Assembly (NCBI GenBank): GCA_023390675.1
Contig: JAEWCK010000342.1
Coordinates: 1 to 25,718, forward strand
Source of the DNA: Pseudomonadota bacterium
GTDB lineage: Bacteria; Pseudomonadota; Alphaproteobacteria; Sphingomonadales; Sphingomonadaceae
Reading direction: 5' to 3'
DNA length: 25,718 bases
A program made the position numbers and the translations under genes. This document shows positions 13,239-20,437 of the stretch, one piece after another. The notes under the pieces are model-generated. The model was not told the origin of the DNA, searched no databases, and saw only the letters and a list, made by a program, of their open reading frames with translations. Position 1 is the first letter of the stretch; each line of letters starts with the position of its first letter.

Positions 13239-16200
13239 TTAGATGTGGCGCTGATAAAGCCCGTCTTCTGCTGTTCCGGCAATTTTGACATCCGTGTTCC
13301 GGATCTTAGATAGATAGTTGACGTTCGGAAGGGTATGCAGGGATTCCAGCACGTAGTACATCCGGTCTTTCTGGCCCGTACGGCGCAGGTTGTAGATAGC
13401 GCTCTTCGGATCGTTTACGTTCCCAAAAACAATCGCATCGGTTGGGCAGGCCTGCTGACAAGCAGTACGTACAGCACCATCCATCATCGGGTGGCCTTCG
13501 CGTTTGGCTTCCAGCTTCGCATCCTGCAAACGCTGCACGCAGAACGAACATTTTTCCATTACCCCACGGCTGCGGACGGTTACATCCGGGTTCAGCACCA
13601 TGCGAGTCAGATCGTCGTTGATATCGTCGCGTCGGTAATCTTCGTAAGTGTTGTCATCAAAGCAGTCCGCCTCGTTCCAGTCCATCCAGTTGAAGTGACG
13701 CACCTTGTACGGACAGTTGTTGGCGCAGTATTTCGTACCAATACAACGGTTGTAGGTCATCATGTTCAGCCCTTCCGAGGAGTGCGGCGTTGCCGCCACC
13801 GGACAAACGTTTTCGCAAGGTGCGTTATCGCAGTGCTGACACATCATCGGCTGGAACACCGTCTGGATGGAATCCGGCACTTCCGGCGAGCCGGAGAAGT
13901 AACGGTCAATGCGAATCCAGTGCATTTCATGGGCGAGCTTCACGTGCTCTTTACCCACAACCGAGATATTGTTCTCGGCCTGACAGCCAATCACGCAGGC
14001 ACCACAGCCAATGCAGGAGGTCAGGTCAATCGACATGCCCCAGTGGATGCCGGGAGAAATATAATTCGGATAAAGCGTTCCGTTTTCCCGGAAACCTTGT
14101 TCCAGCTCGCCCCCACCCTGCTGGGTTCCGTTGGGGCCAAAAGAAGCATTTTGGGTGCTATCCATCGCCGCCATCACTGCACCGCTTACGCCGGCTACGC
14201 TATGGGCTTCTGCACCCACCGCCCCCGCACCTTCATGGCCGGGAGCAACGTGGCCGCCTGCAGCGCCCGTTTCGTGATGCTCTTCCCAAGGCAGCTGCGC
14301 GTAGTGACCCAGTTCCTTTTCCCGCTCCTTATAGAGGTGGGCAGGATCTTTTTCAAACTCCGCCAGCGTGTATTCCCGGATAATGGGGCGTGCTTCGTAG
14401 CTGTGGTGCGTTTGGGTAATGGCTACATCGTACTTGTCGCCGGTTGTTTCAATGGTAGCAGCGCTGTTGGCGCAGTTCAGTGTCTGCCCGTCCCACACCC
14501 GCAGCGGATAAGCGTTTTTACCGAGGTCGGCAGCGGCGCGGCCTACTTTGGCGTTCCGGCCAAAGCCCAGGGCAATCCCCACAACATCGTTGTGCTGACC
14601 GGGCACCACCACTACCGGCAGGCGCAATTCCACACCGTTGTATTTAATGCTCACCACGCGTTTAGCAGGGTCCACTTCGTTGATACCGGTCAGCTCTGCA
14701 TTAAGGCTCTTGGCCCGTTGGGGCGAAAGCGTCGCGTAGTTATCCCAGGTTGCCTTGGTAATCGGATCTGGCATTTCCAGCAGCCACGGGTTGTTGCTGC
14801 AAGCACCACCATGGCCGATAGACACTTTTTCGTAAACGATAAATTCCGGGTTTTTGCTCACCGGCGCAGCGCCAATAGCGGCAATGGCAGTGGGGGTATT
14901 TCCGGAATAGGCAGCACCAGTCAGGCCCGGAGCAGCAGCCACGTGGGGCAGCGGCGCGGTGGTGTCCGCTGCCATTGTTCCGGCAGAGGGACGGGTTTCA
15001 TTGGGCTGCATATTGCCAATACCGGTTGCTACGTGGGTAGCCGTTTGGCGAACACCGGCGGGCTCAATTACACCATCCTGCAAAGCGGCATCAAAAGCAC
15101 TCTGGCTGCCGAGCCGGCCCATCCAGTAGCTTTTCCACAAGTCGGCATAAGTGGTACCGGCTGCGGCAAACGTCAGCAGCGTGTCAGCCAATGCACGGGT
15201 TTTGAACAGCGGGGCAATCGTAGGTTGGATAAGGCTGTAATATCCACTGCGTGGCTCGGCATCGCCCCAGCTTTCCAGCCAGTGGTGATCCGGCACCAGA
15301 ACGTTACACTGTTGTGCGGTTTCGTCCATCCGGTCGGCCGTGCTTACGCGCACCGGCACTTTGGCCAAAGCATCCGCAAATTCCTTGCTGTTCGGCCATT
15401 CATAAACGGGATTGACACCGTGGAAAATCACCGTTCCAACCTGACCGGCTTTCATTTGCGCCAGCAGCGACACCATGTCGGCATCAATACCTTTCTTGGT
15501 GTTGTTGGTCGTGCCCCAGTCAATGGTAGTGCCGTTGGCCCCGATGGCGTTGTTGATGGCGTTCACCACCGTTTGAACATGCACATTGTCGGATCCGCAA
15601 ACCACCATACCGCGACCGCCCTTCAGGTCGGCAGCTGCTTGGGTAACCAGTTTATTAAGGCCCGGAGAAGGCAGGTTCGGCGTTGCGCCGGAAGTTACAG
15701 CGTTGTAAAGAGCTACAGCTACAGCACCCATTTCAGAAGGGCGACAGGTAGCGCGGCGGTCGGCAGCCGCACCCGTAATGGTGTGCAGACTTTCCACCTG
15801 ATAGTGGCGGCTCATGCGCGGATTTTGCGCACTCACCTTCCGGCCCATACCGTATTGCTTGGCCTGAATGGCCGGGCTGAGCCAGGTACCCAGGAAATCC
15901 GCCCCCAAGCTCACAATCGTAGCGGCACGGTCAAAATGATAAAAAGGAATGGCACGGCGACCGTAGGAAGCTTCGTTGGCCAGCAGCATGGCGCTGTAGC
16001 TAACCGCGTCCCACTGAATGTGGCGAGCACCGGTTTTGGCCGTAAACCGGCCAATCGCGTCCAGTAAGGTTGGGCTGCTAATGGTATTGGTTACCAGAAT
16101 AGTTGCCCCTTTGCCCATATTTCCGGAAACAGTGCGGTCAATGGCGTCGAAAGTCGCTTCCTTACCGTTGAGGCGTGGGCCACGCAGACGGGCTACGTCG

Positions 16201-16628
16201 TAGAGCGACAATACCGAAGCCTGCATCCGGGCCGTAGTGGCGCCCATCGAAAGCGTGCTGCGGTCGTTGCCTTCAATCTTAATAGGCCGGCCATCGCGGG
16301 TTTTTACAATTGCGGGCACCGCGTCGCCACCGTCCACATACGTAGAAGCGTAATAAAGCGGCACACCGGGAACCACGTTTTCCGGACGAATGCCATAAGT
16401 AATGGCCTTGCGCACCGGCATCTCGCAGGAAGAAGCCACCACGGCAGCGGCGGTTGAGAACCCAAGATATTTCAGAAAGTCGCGGCGGGGTGCGGTCGCA
16501 CCCAGAAACGAGTCGCTCAGATCAGCAAGCGGCAGGTTGGAGTCTTTAAACTCATTGTCCACCACTTCCTTGTGAGCTGCGGTTTCGTGCAGCTCTTCGA
16601 GTCCTTTCCAGTATTGCTTTTCGCTCAT
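13239..16628 (-). CDS. actB: Alternative complex III molybdopterin-like/iron-sulphur fusion ActB
   Basis: A 1129-residue peripheral subunit facing the periplasm. A Tat signal, RRDFLKYLGFS (residues 48-58), is preceded by a conserved soluble leader and followed by ASSC (C68), a possible lipidation site. Residues about 70-760 resemble the molybdopterin oxidoreductase fold, which in ACIII carries no molybdenum cofactor. A Gly/Ala/His-rich linker follows, and then a ferredoxin-like domain. Four Cys sets are visible: 872/875/878/882, 930/933/938/942, 962/968/972 and 1027/1030/1057/1061. The three-Cys set may serve the [3Fe-4S] site, though cluster assignment also depends on crossed ligands. It moves electrons from ActC toward the hemes. 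The gene lies 104 bp after actA in a spacer rich in micro-repeats. Confidence 0.96.
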   Translation of the reverse strand: MSEKQYWKGLEELHETAAHKEVVDNEFKDSNLPLADLSDSFLGATAPRRDFLKYLGFSTAAAVVASSCEMPVRKAITYGIRPENVVPGVPLYYASTYVDGGDAVPAIVKTRDGRPIKIEGNDRSTLSMGATTARMQASVLSLYDVARLRGPRLNGKEATFDAIDRTVSGNMGKGATILVTNTISSPTLLDAIGRFTAKTGARHIQWDAVSYSAMLLANEASYGRRAIPFYHFDRAATIVSLGADFLGTWLSPAIQAKQYGMGRKVSAQNPRMSRHYQVESLHTITGAAADRRATCRPSEMGAVAVALYNAVTSGATPNLPSPGLNKLVTQAAADLKGGRGMVVCGSDNVHVQTVVNAINNAIGANGTTIDWGTTNNTKKGIDADMVSLLAQMKAGQVGTVIFHGVNPVYEWPNSKEFADALAKVPVRVSTADRMDETAQQCNVLVPDHHWLESWGDAEPRSGYYSLIQPTIAPLFKTRALADTLLTFAAAGTTYADLWKSYWMGRLGSQSAFDAALQDGVIEPAGVRQTATHVATGIGNMQPNETRPSAGTMAADTTAPLPHVAAAPGLTGAAYSGNTPTAIAAIGAAPVSKNPEFIVYEKVSIGHGGACSNNPWLLEMPDPITKATWDNYATLSPQRAKSLNAELTGINEVDPAKRVVSIKYNGVELRLPVVVVPGQHNDVVGIALGFGRNAKVGRAAADLGKNAYPLRVWDGQTLNCANSAATIETTGDKYDVAITQTHHSYEARPIIREYTLAEFEKDPAHLYKEREKELGHYAQLPWEEHHETGAAGGHVAPGHEGAGAVGAEAHSVAGVSGAVMAAMDSTQNASFGPNGTQQGGGELEQGFRENGTLYPNYISPGIHWGMSIDLTSCIGCGACVIGCQAENNISVVGKEHVKLAHEMHWIRIDRYFSGSPEVPDSIQTVFQPMMCQHCDNAPCENVCPVAATPHSSEGLNMMTYNRCIGTKYCANNCPYKVRHFNWMDWNEADCFDDNTYEDYRRDDINDDLTRMVLNPDVTVRSRGVMEKCSFCVQRLQDAKLEAKREGHPMMDGAVRTACQQACPTDAIVFGNVNDPKSAIYNLRRTGQKDRMYYVLESLHTLPNVNYLSKIRNTDVKIAGTAEDGLYQRHI

Positions 16629-16732
16629 TTTAGTTATTTGCTGATATGCAAATGTGCTGATTTGCTAATGATTGTAATGCTTCCCGCTTGGAATGTTTCC
16701 TGTTTCATGAATTCATGAACCCATAAAACATT
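16629..16732. repeat. Micro-repetitive actA-actB spacer
   Basis: On the minus strand the words AGCAAAT and ATCAGCA each recur within 35 bp, preceded by GAAACAGGAAACATTCC and a TTCATGAATTCATGAA palindromic stretch. There is no terminator signature. The spacer separates two genes expected to share one transcript. Confidence 0.5.
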
Positions 16733-18022
16733 TTAGTAGTGACACTTCTGGCATTCGATACCACCGATATCTTCCACCGTTACGCTTTCGCGCTTGCCTT
16801 GTTTAAATTCCTGGTGGTATTTCTCGTAAATCTGGTAGTAGTTGTTGGAGGCAAACTGCACACTTGTCTGGCGGTGGCAGTTGATACACCAGCCCATGCT
16901 CAGCGGGGCCATCTGGAATACCTCGTCCATTTCTTCCACATTGCCGTGGCACTGCTGACACGGAATCTTACCCACCGCTACGTGCTGGCTGTGGTTAAAG
17001 TAAACGTGGTCGGGCAGGTTGTGAATTTTCACCCACTCTGGGCTGGTTGCCAGGATATTTCCGGCAGCGTCGCGGTTATAATCTTTTTTGTCGGTGTTCC
17101 AGCCAGCGTATTGATACAGCTTTTGAATCTCCGCGGTTCCGTTCACGGTTTTGCCTTCCGCTGTTACCAGTGGATGCTCTTCGGCACCGGTGTATTCGCT
17201 GATCTGCTTGTGGCAGTTCATACACACGTTGGTAGAAGGAATCATCGCGTGCTTGCTCTTCTCAGCACCAGAGTGGCAATACAGACAGTTAATCTGATTA
17301 ATGCCGGCGTGTACTTTATGGCTGTAGAAGATCGGCTGCTGCGGCATGTAGTTGGTCTGCCGGCCCAAGTTCACCGCACCGTTCACCAGCCAGTAGCCGG
17401 AAAAGCACAACACTACGATGGTGAGCAGGGTAATGGTAACCTTATTGCGCCAGAACGGAATTTCCTTTGTAGTAGGCACTGCTACTTTTTCAGCAGCAGC
17501 GCGTTTCAGAGCTTTGTTAGCACGCCACATCACCCAGACGGCCAGCAACAGCAGCACTGTAATACCGGTATAAATCCAACTATTGGAAGCAGCACCGGCA
17601 TTGGCATCGCCTGCATTACCGGTTCCGGTTGGCGCGGCTTTTTTATCCTCAACGGAGTTTACGTAGGTTACGATGGCATCGATTTCCTCGGTGCTCAGTT
17701 GCGGGAACGCAGTCATCTGCGTTTTGTTCCATTTGTTGAAGATGTCCACAGCGTACTTGTCGCCAGAAGCCACCATACCACTCGGATTGTGAATCCACTT
17801 GTACAGCCATTCCTTGTTGGGAACGCGGCCATCCACACCCTTCAGCGCCGGACCGGTTGCGTCATTTAAAGGGTTGTGACAGGATGCGCAGTTTGCCTGG
17901 AAGATCGCCTTGCCATCCACTTGCGCAGAGGCTGACTGAAGACCAAGAACCAAGACGAACGCTAACAGCAGCGAGCGCACCAACGCTCCCGGACGGCCAG
18001 TTACAGAATTGGGTAGAAACAC
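16733..18022 (-). CDS. actA: Alternative complex III multihaem cytochrome ActA with extra monohaem domain
   Basis: A 429-residue exported, membrane-anchored cytochrome c. The signal peptide ends near residue 33 (SASA-Q). A monohaem domain carries CASCH at 45-49 and a likely distal Met in QMTAFPQLS (M103). Two membrane helices follow at about 149-167 and 195-213. The pentahaem region has CXXCH at 246-250, 267-271, 355-359, 379-383 and 424-428, the last almost at the C-terminus. Described ActA proteins are pentahaem, so six motifs indicate a fused extra cytochrome domain. ActA passes electrons from ActB to ActE or directly to the oxidase. It is the first gene of the operon, with a -7 box about 75 bp upstream. 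Confidence 0.95.
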   Translation of the reverse strand: MFLPNSVTGRPGALVRSLLLAFVLVLGLQSASAQVDGKAIFQANCASCHNPLNDATGPALKGVDGRVPNKEWLYKWIHNPSGMVASGDKYAVDIFNKWNKTQMTAFPQLSTEEIDAIVTYVNSVEDKKAAPTGTGNAGDANAGAASNSWIYTGITVLLLLAVWVMWRANKALKRAAAEKVAVPTTKEIPFWRNKVTITLLTIVVLCFSGYWLVNGAVNLGRQTNYMPQQPIFYSHKVHAGINQINCLYCHSGAEKSKHAMIPSTNVCMNCHKQISEYTGAEEHPLVTAEGKTVNGTAEIQKLYQYAGWNTDKKDYNRDAAGNILATSPEWVKIHNLPDHVYFNHSQHVAVGKIPCQQCHGNVEEMDEVFQMAPLSMGWCINCHRQTSVQFASNNYYQIYEKYHQEFKQGKRESVTVEDIGGIECQKCHY

Positions 18023-18095
18023 GAGTGAGAGATTAAGAGTTTCAACGAAAAAAAGGTAAAAATTAACGAGTTTTTTTCACCCCTTTGTTGGGCGG

Positions 18096-18103
18096 CAAAA
18101 CTA
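18096..18103 (-). promoter_or_regulatory. -7 element of the act operon promoter
   Basis: Minus-strand TAGTTTTG matches TAnnTTTG and would give a leader near 70 nt before actA. A TTTG lies upstream at only 11 bp, too close for a standard -33 box, so the promoter may depend on an activator. Confidence 0.55.
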
Positions 18104-18266
18104 CGCTATGTCATCAAATTGTCCACTCTCCACCTCAAAAATCTTTTTTGGGAATAAGAGGGCGTTATGAGGAACACCCCTACGACATTAAGACATAAGA
18201 TTGCTAAACAGCAACCTTACAAAAGATGCCGACTTTAAGATTTAGGGGGCAGATTTCCGGAAATTC

Positions 18267-18291
18267 AAAAAAGGAAAGCACTTTCATTTCC
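18267..18291 (-). terminator. Probable weak terminator of the SDR gene
   Basis: On the minus strand GGAAA and TTTCC form a 5-bp stem around a 9-nt loop, followed directly by six T (plus-strand A-run 18267-18272). The stem is short and AT-rich, so efficiency is doubtful. Confidence 0.45.
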
Positions 18292-18323
18292 TGGTAAGTA
18301 CTTGCTTTACAGGATACTACACT

Positions 18324-19118
18324 TTACAAGCTACCTGTTCGTCCCCCATCCACCGGAATGCTGACGCCATTGATATAAGCAGCTGCATCCGTACACAAAA
18401 AAGCAGCTACAGCCCCCACTTCTTCCGGCTTACCAAAACGACCCGCGGGGATTTCTGCCAGCATTTCTGTCTCCACAGCTTGGCGGGCTTCGCCGGTTTT
18501 GGTTGCTTTTCCTTCAATGATGCTGCTCAGTCGTCCCGTAGCAGTGGCTCCGGGCAGCACATTATTCACGGTAATTCCGTAGCGTGCTACCTCATTTGAC
18601 AGGGTTTTGGCCCAGCTTGCCACTGCCCCACGAATGGTATTGGAGACGCCCAAGCCTTTTAAAGGAATTTTCACGGAAGTGGAAACCACATTTACAATTC
18701 GCCCCCACCCTTTGGCCTGCATTCCGGGTAAAACAGCCTGCGCCAGCGTATGATTGGCCAGCAGATGCTGATGAAAAGCAGCGAGAAACTGCTCTCCCGA
18801 AGCCTGAGTAACCGGTCCGGCAGGCGGGCCACCGGTGTTGTTGATTAGAATATCGTAGCCAGCCTCAACTGCTTTTTGAGCTGCACGCTGCAACGCTGCT
18901 TCATCTCCAAAATCTGCTACCAGATAATCATGCTGATTTCCGGAAACGACCGCCAGTGACGCAACTGCCTTTTGAAGCGAATCCTCATTGCGGGCCAGCA
19001 ACGTACAGGAAGCGCCCAGATTAGCCAATGCCTGAGCCGTAGCCAGCCCAATGCCTTGCGTGGCACCACAAACCAGCGCCTTTTTTCCGGAAAGCGTCAG
19101 GGGAAAAAGAGATTGCAT
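18324..19118 (-). CDS. SDR-family protein lacking catalytic Tyr/Lys
   Basis: A 264-residue Rossmann-fold protein of the short-chain dehydrogenase/reductase superfamily. The cofactor loop is CGATQGIG (residues 17-24) and the NNAG motif appears as NNTGG (93-97). The active-site Ser lies near S146, but at the expected Tyr and Lys positions the sequence reads S159-N-T-I-R163. This matches a known FabG-like subgroup whose members lack the standard tetrad. The C-terminal region GRFGKPEEV...DGG is typical of FabG-like SDRs. Annotation as a 3-oxoacyl-ACP reductase would be unsafe, and catalysis may differ or be absent. The gene stands alone between hpf and the act operon. The ATG at 19118 precedes the conserved LSGKKALV strand and gives the usual family length. 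Confidence 0.9.
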   Translation of the reverse strand: MQSLFPLTLSGKKALVCGATQGIGLATAQALANLGASCTLLARNEDSLQKAVASLAVVSGNQHDYLVADFGDEAALQRAAQKAVEAGYDILINNTGGPPAGPVTQASGEQFLAAFHQHLLANHTLAQAVLPGMQAKGWGRIVNVVSTSVKIPLKGLGVSNTIRGAVASWAKTLSNEVARYGITVNNVLPGATATGRLSSIIEGKATKTGEARQAVETEMLAEIPAGRFGKPEEVGAVAAFLCTDAAAYINGVSIPVDGGRTGSL

Positions 19119-19203
19119 AAAGAGGACGAGAAGAGTTGGGGGCTAAAATAGGGCGCAAACTTTTAAAGACCGGCTTTTCTGGAAGTGATTCTTGTGTAAA
19201 CAG

Positions 19204-19211
19204 TACTTTTG
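19204..19211 (+). promoter_or_regulatory. -7 element of the hpf promoter
   Basis: TACTTTTG is a perfect TAnnTTTG match, giving a leader of about 195 nt. The leader contains a TTCCGGAA copy (19296-19303) and a small hairpin, GGGCTT/AAGCCC (19328-19345). Confidence 0.5.
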
Positions 19212-19412
19212 TTCCGATTACATCCTGATTAGGGGTGCTTCCGGTTGCAAAAAAGCACACAAACCCGGAAACCTTCCTGCATATTCAAGGGGAAATTCCG
19301 GAAAATAAGGCATCAAGTATCTCTTCTGGGCTTCTTCTAAAGCCCGTTATTTGGGACATGTAAGCGGAACGGTTTTAGTAAGCGGTTTACTTCATTTTCT
19401 TTTCAGCTTCTT

Positions 19413-19724
19413 ATGAGCAACTACACCGATCATTACAATGGCATTAAGCTAGACATTCAGGCAGTCGATATCACCATCGGCGAAAACGTGCAGCGCGAAA
19501 TCCGCGAAATCCTGGGCCGGCTGAGCCGCCATGTTTCCACCATTACCTGGGCGGATGTGCATTTTGAAGACCATCCCGCAAAGGCTACCGAGCCCAAGAA
19601 AGTAACCATGCGCCTCGGCATTCCCGGCCCCGATGTTTTCGCCTCCGACAGCGGCGATCACTTTATGGCCCTTTTGAAAAACGTAGAAGAAAAGCTGCGC
19701 CGTCAGCTGGAGAAACACCGCTAA
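19413..19724 (+). CDS. hpf: Ribosome hibernation-promoting factor, short HPF/YfiA type
   Basis: A 103-residue protein with the beta-alpha-beta-beta-beta-alpha pattern of HPF/RaiA: KLDIQAVDITIG, a helix EREIREILGRLSRH-like in residues about 29-41, strands ITWADVHFED, KKVTMRLGIPG and DVFASDSGDHF, then a long basic helix (about 83-103, ending KLRRQLEKHR). The family binds the 30S subunit in the decoding region and silences ribosomes in stationary phase. The length fits the short form, without the dimerising C-terminal domain of long HPF. It is monocistronic with a long leader and a strong terminator. Confidence 0.82.
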   Translation: MSNYTDHYNGIKLDIQAVDITIGENVQREIREILGRLSRHVSTITWADVHFEDHPAKATEPKKVTMRLGIPGPDVFASDSGDHFMALLKNVEEKLRRQLEKHR

Positions 19725-19754
19725 GACCGCGTTTCTCCCTTAAAAAACGCCCAC

Positions 19755-19788
19755 AAGAAAGCCGCCGGATTTTTCCGGCGGCTTTCTT
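19755..19788 (+). terminator. Bidirectional intrinsic terminator between hpf and PepSY-like gene
   Basis: Perfect 15-bp arms AAGAAAGCCGCCGGA (19755-19769) and TCCGGCGGCTTTCTT (19774-19788) surround a 4-nt T loop. The genes on both sides converge here, so it can serve both strands. Confidence 0.9.
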
Positions 19789-19809
19789 ATATATTCATAA
19801 AAGACATTT

Positions 19810-20238
19810 CTACTTCACCATCTTGCCATCGGGCAAAAAATACAGGTAGGCTTTCTTGGCTTTGCCTTTCACTTCAATTTCATACACTCTTTCATGGCGG
19901 GGCGTTTGGTGTTCTTCGATGTCATCCACTTTCCAGCTTCCGTAAGAAGAACTTGAGAGGGCCGTCCAAACCGCATCCGGAACATCGGCACGGGTTACAT
20001 CGCGCTCGGTTTTCACCCAGTTGCCGCGGGTGTCATAATAAGCTTCCCACTTCACACCGTCAAGGTAAAATTCTACCTCGTAGCCGGTGCTTTCCTTATC
20101 ATAATCGGTCTTCTCGGCAGCGGGATATTTGGCCTTGAAATGGTTGACTACAGTCGCCGGAATGTCGGATCCCTGGGCGTGTGCCGCACCGGTTGTGAAG
20201 AGCAGTCCTGTTGCGAGGACGAGAAATAGGTTTTTCAT
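19810..20238 (-). CDS. Secreted PepSY-like domain protein
   Basis: A 142-residue exported protein. Its signal peptide (residues 1-21, MKNLFLVLATGLLF then AAHA-QG) is followed by a PepSY-like, beta-lactamase-inhibitor-protein-like domain. Features include VVNHFKAKYPAAEKTDYDKE, alternating strands with EVEFYLDGVKWEAYYDTRG, and a second half ending KAYLYFLPDGKMVK. Such small periplasmic proteins are common in Bacteroidota; their targets are unknown. The start was moved from the upstream ATG at 20295 to 20238, because the signal peptide begins there and the extra 19 residues would disrupt it. The gene converges with hpf and shares its terminator. Confidence 0.85.
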   Translation of the reverse strand: MKNLFLVLATGLLFTTGAAHAQGSDIPATVVNHFKAKYPAAEKTDYDKESTGYEVEFYLDGVKWEAYYDTRGNWVKTERDVTRADVPDAVWTALSSSSYGSWKVDDIEEHQTPRHERVYEIEVKGKAKKAYLYFLPDGKMVK

Positions 20239-20342
20239 GGCTTTAAAGAAGGGTTTGGTGGAAAAAGCGCAGGCAAAAGCCATGCCGTACAGCATTTAAT
20301 ATCCTTCTAAAAAGCTATTATTTTACGGAAATTGGCTCATTT

Positions 20343-20350
20343 TTCCGGAA
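20343..20350. repeat. TTCCGGAA copy upstream of the PepSY-like gene
   Basis: The 12-bp form TTTTCCGGAAAA (20341-20352) lies in the spacer between the adhesin terminator and the PepSY-like gene. It is the last copy in the window; none occurs in the following 5.3 kb. Confidence 0.8.
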
Positions 20351-20369
20351 AAGAATCCTTTATTAAACC

Positions 20370-20401
20370 AAAGCAGGCTACCGTTTCCGGTAGCCTGCTT
20401 T
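20370..20401 (-). terminator. Terminator hairpin of the large T9SS gene
   Basis: Perfect 14-bp arms AAAGCAGGCTACCG (20370-20383) and CGGTAGCCTGCTTT (20388-20401) surround a 4-nt loop, 36 bp after the stop. The trailing minus-strand T content is modest (TTTGGTTTAAT). Confidence 0.75.
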
Positions 20402-20437
20402 AGTTTTAGAAGGGTGAAAGAATAGAAGTGATGGTGG

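Larger units (their letters stand above)
18023..18323. other. Non-coding spacer: act promoter, SDR terminator
   Basis: No gene is seen. From the actA side the spacer holds the -7 box (18096-18103), then a segment (18169-18202) resembling one at 5449-5473, a TTCCGGAA copy (18255-18262) and a weak terminator for the SDR gene (18267-18291). Confidence 0.7.

Noticed and set aside
13335..16067. 910-codon open frame on the plus strand opposite actB
   Set aside because: It is the antisense shadow of a GC-biased gene whose minus-strand frame has clear Fe-S and Tat motifs; the plus product shows no domain and an unlikely His/Arg/Val-rich composition.
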